Positions 1 to 10,395 of a stretch of 64,000 bases of DNA are shown here, one piece after another. The DNA lies in assembly GCF_020217425.1 (NCBI RefSeq), contig NZ_CP084090.1, positions 1 through 64,000 of the forward strand. The letters run 5' to 3'. Numbering within the stretch: position 1 is the stretch's first letter; each line of letters opens with the position of its first letter. This stretch comes from Halomicrobium urmianum (GTDB lineage Archaea; Halobacteriota; Halobacteria; Halobacteriales; Haloarculaceae). Both the position numbers and the translations under genes were made by a program. Below the pieces are notes generated by a model. That model was not told the origin of the DNA, ran no database searches, and saw only the letters and a program-made list of their open reading frames with translations.

Positions 1-2
1 CC

Positions 3-2165
<2,163 letters not shown>

Positions 2166-2280
2166 CACCGCCGGGCGGGCGACCTCTCCGCTCGCCCTCT
2201 CACCGCCTCGCCCCTTCGCCGCCCGCGGCCGTGGTGTTTCGTGACTCACATTTTTGTCGGTCCGGGGGGTACTCGGTGGC

Positions 2281-3816
2281 ATGGCTCAGTCACCGAGCGA
2301 CCCCGGCGGCCACTACGTCGACGGCGAGTGGATCGACGGGGTCGGCGACGAGACGTTCGAGAGCGAGGACCCGGCGACCAGAGAGTCGCTGGCGACGTTC
2401 CGGCGGGGGACCGAGGCCGACGTCGAGCGGGCGGTCGCGGCGGCTGAAGAGGCGGCCGACGAGTGGCGTGCCCTCTCCTATATCGACCGCGCGGAGTACC
2501 TCTGGGACGTCTACCACGAACTGCGCGACCGGACGGACGAGCTGGGCGAGGTCGTCACGAAGGAGTGCGGCAAGGAGATCAGCGAGGGGCGGGCCGACGT
2601 GGTCGAGGCCGCGCACATGGTCGAGTGGGCGGCGGGCAACGCCCGCCACGGCCACGGCGAGGTGATCCCCAGCGAGATTGCCAGCAAGGACTCTTACACC
2701 CGCCGGAAGCCCAAGGGCGTCGTCGGCTGCATCACGCCGTGGAACTTCCCGGTCGCCATCCCCTTCTGGCACATGGCGGTGTCGCTGGTCGAGGGCAACA
2801 CGGTCGTCTGGAAGCCCGCCGAGCAGACGCCCTGGTGCGGCCAGATCGTTGCGGAGATGATGGTCGACGCGGGGATCCCCGACGGGGTGTTCAACATGGT
2901 GCAGGGGTTCGGCGACGCCGGCGCGGCCGTCGTCGACGACGAGCGGGTCGACACGGTCCTCTTTACCGGCTCAGCCGAGGTCGGCCACGCAATCGCCGAC
3001 CAGATCGGCGGCCAGCCCGGCCGCAACGCCTGCTGCGAGATGGGCGGGAAGAACGCCATCGTGATCACCGAGAACGCGGACCTGGACCTGGCCGTCCACT
3101 CGGCGGTGATGTCCTCGTTCAAGACCACCGGCCAGCGCTGCGTCTCCTCGGAGCGCCTGATCGTCCACGAAGAGGTGTACGACACGTTCAAAGAGCGGTT
3201 CGTCGACCTCGCGGCGTCCGTCTCCGTGGGCGACCCCCTCTCCGAGGACGCCTTCATGGGGCCCGTCGTCAGCGAGGCCCAGGTCGAGAAGTTCGGGCAG
3301 TACAACGACCTCGCCCGGCAGGAGGGCGCGGAGGTGCTGGTCGACCGCGAGGAACTCGACGCCGAGGAGGTCCCCGAGGGCTTCGGGGACGGCTTCTGGG
3401 TCGGCCCGTTCGTCTACGAGATGGACTACGACCCCGACGTCCGGGTCCTGAAGGAGGAGGTGTTCTCGCCCCACGTCGCCCTGATCGAGTACGACGGTAC
3501 GATCGAGGACGCCGTCGAGATACACAACGACGTGCCCTACGGGCTGGCCGGCGCGATCGTCTCGGAGGACTACCGGCAGATCAACTACTACCGCGACCAC
3601 GCCGAGGTCGGGCTGGCGTACGCCAACCTGCCCTGCATCGGTGCCGAGGTCCAGCTGCCCTTCGGCGGCGTCAAGAAGTCCGGCATCGGCCCCGCTCACG
3701 CCGCCGGAGTCATCGACGCCGTCACCGAGCGGACGGCCTGGACGCTCAACAACGGCGAGGACATCGCACTGGCCCAGGGTCTGTCGGCGGACATCAAAAC
3801 GGAGGACGACGAGTAA
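2281..3816 (+). CDS. NAD(P)-dependent aldehyde dehydrogenase family protein
   Basis: Oxidises an aldehyde to the acid with NAD(P)+; the substrate is unknown. The 511-residue protein has the ALDH landmarks: the cofactor region around TPWNFP, general base Glu253 in EMGGKN, and catalytic Cys287 in GQRC. The ATG at 2281 is chosen over an in-frame upstream GTG-type start because a T-rich TATA-like stretch (catttttgt, about 2247) lies about 30 nt before it, predicting a very short leader. It is monocistronic: 115 nt separate it from the Cdc48 gene and a long gap follows. Succinate-semialdehyde, glyceraldehyde or 2,5-dioxovalerate dehydrogenase are all possible, and the sequence alone does not choose. 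Confidence 0.92.
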   Translation: MAQSPSDPGGHYVDGEWIDGVGDETFESEDPATRESLATFRRGTEADVERAVAAAEEAADEWRALSYIDRAEYLWDVYHELRDRTDELGEVVTKECGKEISEGRADVVEAAHMVEWAAGNARHGHGEVIPSEIASKDSYTRRKPKGVVGCITPWNFPVAIPFWHMAVSLVEGNTVVWKPAEQTPWCGQIVAEMMVDAGIPDGVFNMVQGFGDAGAAVVDDERVDTVLFTGSAEVGHAIADQIGGQPGRNACCEMGGKNAIVITENADLDLAVHSAVMSSFKTTGQRCVSSERLIVHEEVYDTFKERFVDLAASVSVGDPLSEDAFMGPVVSEAQVEKFGQYNDLARQEGAEVLVDREELDAEEVPEGFGDGFWVGPFVYEMDYDPDVRVLKEEVFSPHVALIEYDGTIEDAVEIHNDVPYGLAGAIVSEDYRQINYYRDHAEVGLAYANLPCIGAEVQLPFGGVKKSGIGPAHAAGVIDAVTERTAWTLNNGEDIALAQGLSADIKTEDDE

Positions 3817-4240
3817 CGAACGCCGTCCGTCGAAGGCGGTGGCGCAAGGCGAGTGGCGACCGATAGGCGGAGGACGCAAGGCGAGAGAGGCGCCGAGGAT
3901 GGGCTGTCCGGACAGCCGTTGGCGCGCGTCGCCGTGGCCGAGCAGCGAGACGGGCGTTCGCCGACAGCGACGTGAAAAGCGCCGTGCCGGCAGACTTCTT
4001 TTGGGGGGTACTCGACCATAAAGGCACGGGTAGCGTCAGGCACGTGCAGCGTGGGCACGTACGACACGCCTGGAGCGGCTCCACCGGACTGGACGCGAAC
4101 GGAAAGACGAACCCGGAAACGGGGTGGGGGGATGGCAGTTTCCGGGTCAATGGGGGGAAGGGGAGTCACCGGGGGATTCGATCTACCCGGCAGAACAACG
4201 TTATGTACCCGGTTGAAAATACATCGTGCCTAACTATGTA
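3817..4240. other. Non-coding gap after the aldehyde dehydrogenase
   Basis: No credible gene on either strand. It holds a perfect 16-bp palindrome at 3902-3917 (GGCTGTCC/GGACAGCC) 86 nt after the aldehyde dehydrogenase stop, possibly part of its 3' end. Several small potential hairpins lie at 4040-4200: TGGAGC/GCTCCA near 4068, a GAAA-loop stem ACCCG-GAAA-CGGGGT near 4113, and a longer pairing of AACCCGGAAAC with GTTTCCGGGT. The density of hairpins suggests that a structured RNA may begin around 4030-4050, upstream of the SRP-like hairpin that follows. Confidence 0.4.
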
Positions 4241-4286
4241 GGCAGCGCCTGGGTCAGGTCTGGAAGGAGGCAGTGCGCGTTGTGCC
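4241..4286 (+). ncRNA. SRP RNA helix-8-like hairpin (candidate second SRP-type RNA)
   Basis: Positions 4252-4273 read GGTCAGGTCTGG then AAGGAGGCAG. This matches the universally conserved tip of SRP RNA (symmetric loop, GGAA tetraloop, AGGCAG asymmetric loop) and differs from the bacterial 4.5S sequence at only two positions. The flanks pair: GGCA and GCGC at 4241-4248 with GCGC at 4275-4278 and TGCC at 4283-4286. A TATA-like gaaaatacat lies about 26 nt upstream and a TGCCTA/TAGGCA hairpin directly precedes it. The window also contains the regular archaeal 7S RNA at about 27 kb, so this would be an additional, SRP-like RNA. Its ends are not defined: it could be a short hairpin RNA or the 3' part of a longer one starting near 4040. 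Confidence 0.45.
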
Positions 4287-4395
4287 GTCCGTATCCAGGA
4301 CGCCGGTTGCATCCCGCATCGTCTGACCACGGACCGGGCCACACGGGCGAAGCGAGCGCGAGCTCGAGAGATTCACCCCGTTCCGCTCCCGTTGA

Positions 4396-5286
4396 TCAGT
4401 AGCGGCGGTCGTCGAGTGCGGGGAACTCCTCGCGGACCGCCGCGACCCGTTCTGGATCGGCCGCGGCGGTCACCAGCGCCGGCTCGTCGCCCCCCGCCGC
4501 GATCCGCGTCCCCCAGGGATCGTAGACGGCCGAGCGACCCAGCAACTCGGCGTTCTCGAAGGTACCGACGCCGTTGACCGCGGCGACGTACACGAGGTTC
4601 TCCACGGCCCGCGCCCGCGGGAACAGCTTCCAGTGCTCGATCCGCGGGTACGGCCAGGCGCTGGGCACCAGGACGAGCGTCACTCCGCGGTCGACGAGCC
4701 GGCGGTACAGCTCGGGGAACCGCAGGTCGTAGCAGGTCGTGACGGCGACGGTGAACCCGCCGACGTCGGCCGTCGTCAGGCGCTCGCCCGGCGTCAACCG
4801 GTCGGGGGCCTCGGACCCGTAGCCGAAGAGGTGGTGCTTGCGGTAGACCAGGCGGCGCTCGCCGTCGGCGTCGAACAGCACCGCGGTGTTGGCGTACCCC
4901 TCGTCTGCGGGCGTCTCGAACCCCGCCGCTGCGCTCCCCGCCAGGTCCTCCACGACGGTGCCCGCGAGCAGGGCGACGCCGCGCTCGGCGGCCACCTTTC
5001 GCAGGCGCGTCAGTCGCTCGCCGCCGAGCGGCTGGGCGGTCCGCACGTAGCTGTCGAACGCGAAGTAGCCGACGTCGAATAGTTCCGGGAGCACGACGAG
5101 GTCGGCGCCGCGGTCGGCGGCGCGCCCGATTGCGTCTTCCGCCCGCCCGACGTTGCCCGACAGGTCGGCCGGTTCGACCGCTATCTGCGCGAGCGCCAGG
5201 TCGAGCGGGCCGTCGGCAGCGTCGCCTTCGGTGCCGCCATCACCGGCGCTCTCGGCGGCCGCGTCGCCGGCTCCCTCGCGGCTCAT
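4396..5286 (-). CDS. Carbon-nitrogen hydrolase (nitrilase superfamily)
   Basis: Hydrolyses a non-peptide C-N bond (amide or nitrile); the substrate is not known. The 296-residue protein starts with an acidic, alanine-rich tail of about 27 residues, then the nitrilase fold. The catalytic Glu-Lys-Cys triad is visible as E in VVLPELF, K in YRKHHLFGYG and C in TTCYDLRFPE. It resembles omega-amidase / predicted amidohydrolase branches. It is the downstream partner of the SRPBCC gene, whose stop overlaps its start by 4 nt (ATGA), so the two are probably translationally coupled. Confidence 0.9.
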   Translation of the reverse strand: MSREGAGDAAAESAGDGGTEGDAADGPLDLALAQIAVEPADLSGNVGRAEDAIGRAADRGADLVVLPELFDVGYFAFDSYVRTAQPLGGERLTRLRKVAAERGVALLAGTVVEDLAGSAAAGFETPADEGYANTAVLFDADGERRLVYRKHHLFGYGSEAPDRLTPGERLTTADVGGFTVAVTTCYDLRFPELYRRLVDRGVTLVLVPSAWPYPRIEHWKLFPRARAVENLVYVAAVNGVGTFENAELLGRSAVYDPWGTRIAAGGDEPALVTAAADPERVAAVREEFPALDDRRY

Positions 5287-5714
5287 GACTGGCTCTCGAT
5301 GTCGGACCGGAGCGCGGCGTCAAGGGCGTCCAGTTCGCGGTCGAAGTTGCGCTTGAAGAACCGCTCGACGCCGGGCAGGCGCCCCTCCACGACGAACCGG
5401 TTCGTCAGCCGCGTCCCGCCCTCGCCGTCGGGCTCCAGTTCGTGCTCGCCCTGGACGTGCATCACGCGGGACGTGCCGGTGAAGCGGACGTACTCGGGGG
5501 CACGGCGCTCCTGGTCGCGCGTCTCGATGGCGATCCGGCTGTCGATCACCGGGATCGGAAGCGAGAGGTACCAGGTCGCCGATCCGTCGTCGTGGACCTC
5601 CCACTCGTCGATGACGCTGAGGGGCTCGGCCCGCCGGTCCGGGTCGGCGATGAACTCCCAGACGCGGTCGGGGGGTGCCGGTACCGTGATCTCCCGCTCG
5701 ACCCGGACGGTCAT
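5283..5714 (-). CDS. SRPBCC (START/polyketide cyclase-like) family protein
   Basis: A 143-residue helix-grip protein. It begins MTVRVEREITVPAPPDRVW, the classic SRPBCC opening strand followed by EFIADPDRR, and ends in a long amphipathic C-terminal helix. The family binds hydrophobic ligands, and no catalytic residues are evident. It heads a two-gene operon with the nitrilase-family gene (4-nt overlap). Its own 5' region (5715-5883) has hairpin-prone repeats but no further gene. Confidence 0.85.
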   Translation of the reverse strand: MTVRVEREITVPAPPDRVWEFIADPDRRAEPLSVIDEWEVHDDGSATWYLSLPIPVIDSRIAIETRDQERRAPEYVRFTGTSRVMHVQGEHELEPDGEGGTRLTNRFVVEGRLPGVERFFKRNFDRELDALDAALRSDIESQS

Positions 5715-5883
5715 GAGGGCTAGTCGCGGTCGGGAGACGAAAAAGGCGCCGAACTATCGCTGCGGTCCGTCGTCACTGCCAGCCCCGGTCGACGGTCGCA
5801 ACGGGCGGTTGTTCGCTCCGTGTCGCTCCCTGCGGTCGCTCCCGCTCGCTGTTCCGAGGTTCCTCCCTGCGCTCGGAACCTCG
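5715..5883. other. Short intergenic region with hairpin
   Basis: Separates the SRPBCC gene and the small helix-turn-helix gene, both on the minus strand. It contains the inverted repeat GAGGTTC/GAACCTC (about 5855-5882) and repeated Cgctcc/cgctcg steps of the kind seen in other haloarchaeal spacers. No gene is seen. Confidence 0.5.
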
Positions 5884-6114
5884 CTACCCGCTGCTCGGTT
5901 CGACTCGCCACGTGGTCGAGCGCGACCGACCCCACTTCTCGATCTCGACCTCGTCGGCCTCCTCTGCGAGTCGTGGGAGCCTCGCGCCGACCTGCTTCGC
6001 GGAGAGCTCGAGCTGTTCCGCGATGTGCTTCGCCCTGAAGTAACTTTCGCCGCGGGCGACGCTGTCCCGGAGATAATCGAGGATGCGCCGATCCTCTTCG
6101 CTGAACTCACCCAT
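5884..6114 (-). CDS. Small winged-helix/HTH protein (haloarchaeal)
   Basis: A 76-residue protein with a predicted HTH: helix EEDRRILDYLRDSVA, then RAKHIAEQLELSAKQVGARL as the recognition helix pair, then a basic beta wing (EIEKWGRSRSTTWRV). It looks like a compact DNA-binding regulator of a type found across haloarchaea (DUF7123-like by memory). The target is unknown. It has its own start and a short 46-nt spacer to the divergently structured membrane gene upstream. Confidence 0.75.
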   Translation of the reverse strand: MGEFSEEDRRILDYLRDSVARGESYFRAKHIAEQLELSAKQVGARLPRLAEEADEVEIEKWGRSRSTTWRVEPSSG

Positions 6115-6160
6115 GTGTCACTGTAGGTGATTGACGACCTTAACGGTTCCTTTCGACGCG

Positions 6161-6388
6161 TCAGCCCTCGTAGACGTGGATTGCGACGATGGCGAGGCCA
6201 GCAGCGAGTACGGCCGCGCCGAAGGCCAATCCGGCGTTGATCTGGACCGCGTGGGCCGCTTCCTCGGCGGCGTGCCTGATCGCGTACACGTAGCCGAAGT
6301 ACGCCGTGGCCGCCGCAGCGGCCACGGATGCGATCGAGAACGCCAGCCCCAGCCCGATTCCCAGGTCCGAGGACGTTGCAGTTGCCAT
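6161..6388 (-). CDS. Small membrane protein, two TM segments
   Basis: A 75-residue protein with two hydrophobic helices (about residues 9-32 and 51-72) joined by a short charged loop (YAIRHAAEEAAHAVQ). Homologues of this size and layout are common in haloarchaea (DUF7525-like by memory), with no known role. It lies just upstream of the small HTH gene on the same strand and could share its transcript. It faces the LEA14-like gene divergently. Confidence 0.7.
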   Translation of the reverse strand: MATATSSDLGIGLGLAFSIASVAAAAATAYFGYVYAIRHAAEEAAHAVQINAGLAFGAAVLAAGLAIVAIHVYEG

Positions 6389-6495
6389 GGGAGAGGGTGT
6401 GGTGAGGGCACACTTAGTTCATGCGAAGGGGCGGCGAACACGTGACAGTCTAACTGAACAGTCGTCGACGGCCAAAGGGTACATACCGGCGCATT

Positions 6496-6512
6496 GCTAT
6501 CCCCCGGATAGC
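6496..6512. promoter_or_regulatory. Perfect inverted repeat abutting the start of the LEA14-like gene
   Basis: GCTATCC-CCC-GGATAGC: two 7-nt arms with a 3-nt spacer, ending one base before the ATG at 6513. It could be an operator or an mRNA hairpin controlling access to the start codon. Confidence 0.45.
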
Positions 6513-7661
6513 ATGGCCAGGATACTCTCGCTGCTAGCAGTGGCCGGCGTCGTGGTCGTCGGGACCGTCGGCGCCGGGTTCGCGGTCGGCGCGCTCGGCG
6601 CCCCGAGCGTGACCGGCATCCATAACCAGTTCGGCGACGTCAACGAGTCGACGACCGTGATCGAGTCGGAGCTGGGCATCCACAACCCCAACCCGATCGG
6701 CGTCTCCGTCGGCGACGTCGGCGTCGACTACACCGTCCGGATGAACGACGTTCCGATGGCCAACGGAACCAAGGAGGGCGTCTCGATCGGGACCGGCAAC
6801 AGCAGCGTCTCGCTGACGACGCGGATGGCAAACGAGCGCATCCCGGCGTGGTGGTACGCGCACGTCCGCAACGGCGAGCGGACGGCGGTGTCGGTCGACG
6901 CGACCGTTTCCGCGCCGCTGGTGGGCGAACGCGACGTCTCACTCGACCAGGCCCGGGAGATCGAGACGGACCTCCTCTCCGGGTTCGACTCCGACGAGAC
7001 GCGGCCGATCAACACGGACGGACCGATCCCCCGCGACCCGGCGCTGTACGTCAACAGCACGGACGGCGAGTGGGACCGCGAGAACCTCACCCGCGAGCGA
7101 ACCCCCATGGACCTCCGGTTCGACGTCCACAACCCCAAGCCGTACCCCTACACCGTGAGCAAGATCGGCTACACGATCACGATGAACGACGTGACCGTCG
7201 GCGAGGGCGAGACCGACCGCGGACAGGTGATCGCGCCCGGCGAGACCACGACGATCCGGGCCGACACGGCCATCCAGAACGAGCGCCTCGACGAGTGGTG
7301 GGTGACCCACCTGGAGAACAATCAGGTGACCGAGATGCACGTCGACTTCTACCTGATCTTCGAGTTCCAGGGCGAGCAGTTCCGCGTCAACCCCGACGAA
7401 CTGGGCTACACGACCACGATCGAGACGGACGTGTTCGGGACGAAAGAGAGCGATAGCGCCGACGCCGGAGCGAGGGGCGACGGTGCTGCGTCCGCGGAAG
7501 ACGGCGACCAGACGGCCACCCCGTCGCCCGAAGCGGGCCAGACGGCCACCTCGACGCCGACGTCCAGCGGGGACGACGCGACGGCAACGCCGACTCCCAC
7601 GCCGACTGGCGAGTCGACGCCCACGCCGACTGGCGGCGACGACGGCGGTATTCTGGGCTGA
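6513..7661 (+). CDS. LEA14-like (water stress/Hsp65-type) secreted or membrane-anchored protein
   Basis: A 382-residue exported protein. An N-terminal hydrophobic segment (RILSLLAVAGVVVVGTVGAG) is followed by two LEA14-type beta-sandwich repeats. Each has the pattern HNPNPIGVSVGDVGVDYTV / HNPKPYPYTVSKIGYTI and an 'NERI.A/D.WWxxH' ending. The C-terminus is a Thr/Pro/Ser-rich low-complexity tail (TPTPTGEST type) ending GGDDGGILG, typical of a glycosylated surface stalk, but without a clear sorting signal. The ATG at 6513 puts the signal segment at the N-terminus; longer in-frame starts would bury it. The role is probably a cell-surface or stress-associated protein. Confidence 0.85.
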   Translation: MARILSLLAVAGVVVVGTVGAGFAVGALGAPSVTGIHNQFGDVNESTTVIESELGIHNPNPIGVSVGDVGVDYTVRMNDVPMANGTKEGVSIGTGNSSVSLTTRMANERIPAWWYAHVRNGERTAVSVDATVSAPLVGERDVSLDQAREIETDLLSGFDSDETRPINTDGPIPRDPALYVNSTDGEWDRENLTRERTPMDLRFDVHNPKPYPYTVSKIGYTITMNDVTVGEGETDRGQVIAPGETTTIRADTAIQNERLDEWWVTHLENNQVTEMHVDFYLIFEFQGEQFRVNPDELGYTTTIETDVFGTKESDSADAGARGDGAASAEDGDQTATPSPEAGQTATSTPTSSGDDATATPTPTPTGESTPTPTGGDDGGILG

Positions 7662-7787
7662 CGACCGATCGCACTCGCGCCGGCCGTTTCACCCGCGAGA
7701 CGGCCGCAAACCGGCTTGTCCACTGCCGGTCGACCTACTGATCGGATTACTACCAAAGTCTTTAGGCGCGCTCCTCAACCGTGTCCC

Positions 7788-7805
7788 ATGTCTAGTGGAG
7801 AGTAA
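7788..7805 (+). CDS. Five-codon leader ORF overlapping the zinc-ribbon start
   Basis: ATG TCT AGT GGA GAG TAA encodes MSSGE. Its stop TAA shares an A with the ATG at 7805, and its GGAGAG forms the Shine-Dalgarno of the next gene. A TATA-like ctttagg lies about 27 nt upstream, so the mRNA may start at this ATG. It is possibly a translated leader that couples ribosome termination to the downstream start, or simply a chance ATG. Confidence 0.35.
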   Translation: MSSGE

Positions 7806-7993
7806 TGCTGGACATCGTGAGTCTCCTCCAAACAAAGCTCGGTCGCCAGTCCGCGTCGGAACTCGAATCGGACGCCGCCGAGACGGAGCAGAGCTCCGAC
7901 CTCTACGAGTGCTCGACGTGCGGGGAGGTCCTCATCGAACCGTCGTGTGAGACCTGTCCCAAGTGCGAGTCCGGCAGCCTCCAGAAGGTATAG
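7805..7993 (+). CDS. Small zinc-ribbon protein
   Basis: A 62-residue protein with an acidic N-terminal half and a C-terminal ribbon CSTCGEVL..SCETCPKCESG that offers two CxxC knuckles for Zn2+. It is preceded by a GGAGAG ribosome site. Such small CPxCG-type proteins are numerous in haloarchaea, and several influence motility or biofilm formation in Haloferax. The function here is unknown. It is convergent with the PhoU-type gene. Confidence 0.75.
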   Translation: MLDIVSLLQTKLGRQSASELESDAAETEQSSDLYECSTCGEVLIEPSCETCPKCESGSLQKV

Positions 7994-8115
7994 CGGTCGG
8001 ATCGGCGGCGCCGTCCGACCGAACGGGGGTCGTTCCGGGGAGTCACAGACGGGTCAGAGACGAGCCGACGGCCGTCGCTGGTCAGCGCCGAGGAGCGGCA
8101 CAGCCGGTCTGCCCG

Positions 8116-9150
8116 TCACTTGATCGTCGTGTGCTCGGACTCCTCGTTGAGGGCGAGGTTGGTCGCGATCTCGGCGTTCCGGACGGCGTACTCGCCGGTG
8201 TGCTGGAGGCTGACGAGCACCTCGCGCACCTCGAGGAGGCTCTCGTTGGTCATCTCGTCGAGGTCGTGGAGGATGTCGTGCTCGCGGTCGCCGATCTCTT
8301 CGTACAGCTCCCGGACCTCGATCGCGGTGTCGTAGTCCCGATCGACGGCAGCGCCGACGGCCATCTCGGTGATCTCGTTGATCTGGTCGGTGAACTCCCG
8401 GATGCGCCGCATCGTGGACTCGTCGACGACCAGCGAGTGGTCGTCCGCTTCGAGGGCGATCTCCGCGATGTCCTCGGCGTTGTCCGCCGTCAGTTCGAGG
8501 TTCTTGGCGATCGATCGGTAGCCGATCAGCGGGAAGCCGTCCTCCAGGCCGACCGCGCGGGCGAGGTTCGGGTTCTGGAACGACGTGAAGATCAGCCGCA
8601 GCAGGAGGACGAAGATCTTGTTCGCCTGCCGCTCGCGGTTGAGCGCGCGCTGGGCCAGGTCGGGGTTGCCGTGCGCCAGCGCCTTGACCGCCTCGTTACG
8701 CATCGTGGAGCCGGTCGACTCCAGGCGCTCCAGGAGGTTGTCGAGCGTGAAGTCCTCCGGGTCGACGGAGCAGCGGATCGTGATCCGCTCGGGCGTCTCC
8801 TCGACGACGCCCAGCCCCATCAGCTGGGTCTCTGCGTTGTAGACGGCGTTGATGTGTGACGAGGTGAGCGACCCCTCCTCGCCGGCGTCGACGTGGATGA
8901 TCCGTCGGCCGAGCACGTACTGCGCGACGATGGCGCGCTCGACGGACGACGCGTCGAGGTCGACGGCGTGGATGATCGCTTCCGATTCCTCGGACTGGAC
9001 GGACTCGGGGAGGACGGTCAGGGTCCCCTTGCCACCCAGGCGTAGCGACACCTCGTCGCCCTTCTCGACGTCGTGTGCGGAGGCCCACTCCGCGGGCAGG
9101 GTCATCGCGAGAGTCGACGGCCCCAGTCGCTGGACTTTCCTCGTTTCCAT
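8116..9150 (-). CDS. AbrB-PhoU fusion, phosphate-signalling type regulator
   Basis: A 344-residue cytosolic protein. Residues 1-48 form a swapped-hairpin AbrB/SpoVT DNA-binding domain (METRKVQRLGPSTLAMTLP ... EKGDEVSLRL). This is followed by two PhoU-type three-helix repeats (about 115-215 and 225-330) with the acidic helix pattern that binds metal clusters. PhoU proteins repress phosphate uptake under phosphate sufficiency; the fused AbrB domain is a common haloarchaeal form and suggests direct DNA binding. No pst genes are adjacent. An AT-rich promoter (attaatgtgtgtatag on the minus strand) lies just before it. Confidence 0.9.
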   Translation of the reverse strand: METRKVQRLGPSTLAMTLPAEWASAHDVEKGDEVSLRLGGKGTLTVLPESVQSEESEAIIHAVDLDASSVERAIVAQYVLGRRIIHVDAGEEGSLTSSHINAVYNAETQLMGLGVVEETPERITIRCSVDPEDFTLDNLLERLESTGSTMRNEAVKALAHGNPDLAQRALNRERQANKIFVLLLRLIFTSFQNPNLARAVGLEDGFPLIGYRSIAKNLELTADNAEDIAEIALEADDHSLVVDESTMRRIREFTDQINEITEMAVGAAVDRDYDTAIEVRELYEEIGDREHDILHDLDEMTNESLLEVREVLVSLQHTGEYAVRNAEIATNLALNEESEHTTIK

Positions 9151-9246
9151 ATGTCCTTTGTTTGTCGCTCCAGACCTTAATCTTGTCTATACACACATTA
9201 ATGACGAGAGCGATCTTAGAACCCGTCGGTAGCCGCCCCGCGGCGC

Positions 9247-10317
9247 TCACACGACTTCCATCAGCCGCCGCTCGAACGCGCCCACGCGGACGCGCAGCCA
9301 CCCCCGCAGCCCCTCGTCGAGGGCCGGATCGCCGGTGTCGACCCGGAGCGCCCCGACGGTGTCGAGCTTTCGCCGGGAGGCCACCACCTCGACCTCGCAC
9401 TGCCGGATCACGGCGGGCGAGAGCTGCTGGTTGCCGCGGCCGAACACGAACCCCTGCCCGCCGATGGGCGAGACGACGACGACGTTCTCGTCGCCCAGGG
9501 CGTCGAGAATCTCGGACTCGCTGGCGTCCGCGACGATCACCTCGCCGTCGCGCCAGACGTCCACGCCCAGCGTCGTCCCGTCGAAGCCCAGTTCCGCCTC
9601 GATCGCGCCGACGGTGCTGCCCGGCCCGAGGACGTACGTGACCCCCTCGCGGACGTCCTCGGCAACCGCCTCGGCCAGCGCCTCGACGGACCCGCCGCCG
9701 AGCTGCTTGGCCGACTGGCGCTGGTCGGCCGCCGGTACGGTGGCGACGCCCCGTAGCTCCGTCTCGACCTGGCCCGCCCGGAACTCGTCCTCGTCGACGT
9801 CGTTGACCTCGGCGCGCTCGACGTCCGCGAACGTCGCCGCCACCTGGCCGGCGGCCCGCGGCGAGACGCCGAACACCGACGAGTAGACCTTCACGCCCGC
9901 CGGGACGCCCAGCATCGGGACGTCGGCGTCGCCCAGCGCCTCGACCACGTCGACTGCAGTCCCGTCGCCCCCAACGAACAGGATCAGGTCGACGTCCCGC
10001 TCCAGAAAGGCACGGACCGCCGCTCGCGTGTCCTCGACGGTCGTGTCGCCGCCCGCGCCCGCGGCCGGTTCGCCCAGCACCTCGGGATCGAACCCGGCCT
10101 CGCGGGTTATCTCGGCGCCCATCGGGTCGCCCCAGGTCAGGAGTTTTACGTCGTCGCCGTAGTCGGCGAGCGCGTCCAGCGCCGCCCGCGCCCGGTCGGG
10201 GGCCCGCTGCTCGGCGCCCCGCTCGCGGGCCTCCTCGACCTTGCCGTCTGTACCCTTCAGCCCGACGCGACCGCCCATGCCGGCGACGGGGTTGACGACG
10301 AACCCGATGGTTCGCAT
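9247..10317 (-). CDS. ATP-NAD kinase family protein (COG3199-like)
   Basis: A 356-residue protein with a diacylglycerol/NAD-kinase fold. N-terminal GFVVNPVAGMGGRVG and the nucleotide motif VGGDGTAVDV near residue 118 match ATP-NAD kinase relatives that are longer than ordinary NadK and have an extra C-terminal domain. The physiological substrate is uncertain. The start is placed at the ATG giving MRTIGFVVNP; the in-frame upstream ATG adds nine residues not expected in the family. It is monocistronic, facing the 38-residue membrane protein divergently. Confidence 0.85.
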   Translation of the reverse strand: MRTIGFVVNPVAGMGGRVGLKGTDGKVEEARERGAEQRAPDRARAALDALADYGDDVKLLTWGDPMGAEITREAGFDPEVLGEPAAGAGGDTTVEDTRAAVRAFLERDVDLILFVGGDGTAVDVVEALGDADVPMLGVPAGVKVYSSVFGVSPRAAGQVAATFADVERAEVNDVDEDEFRAGQVETELRGVATVPAADQRQSAKQLGGGSVEALAEAVAEDVREGVTYVLGPGSTVGAIEAELGFDGTTLGVDVWRDGEVIVADASESEILDALGDENVVVVSPIGGQGFVFGRGNQQLSPAVIRQCEVEVVASRRKLDTVGALRVDTGDPALDEGLRGWLRVRVGAFERRLMEVV

Positions 10318-10395
10318 AGCGGCGGATTGGACCGGCGGCGGCAAAAGCGGACCGGGAACGAATGCTTGAAGCCACAGGGCTCGAAACGCCCGCCC

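Noticed and set aside
4028-4345. Full-length second 7S RNA of about 300 nt
   Set aside because: Only the helix-8 tip is convincing. I could not build a helix 5 or an Alu domain by hand, so only the hairpin is annotated.
8702-10375. Long minus-strand frame fusing PhoU and kinase regions
   Set aside because: It is out of frame with both recognised proteins and reads as Arg/Gly-rich shadow sequence.
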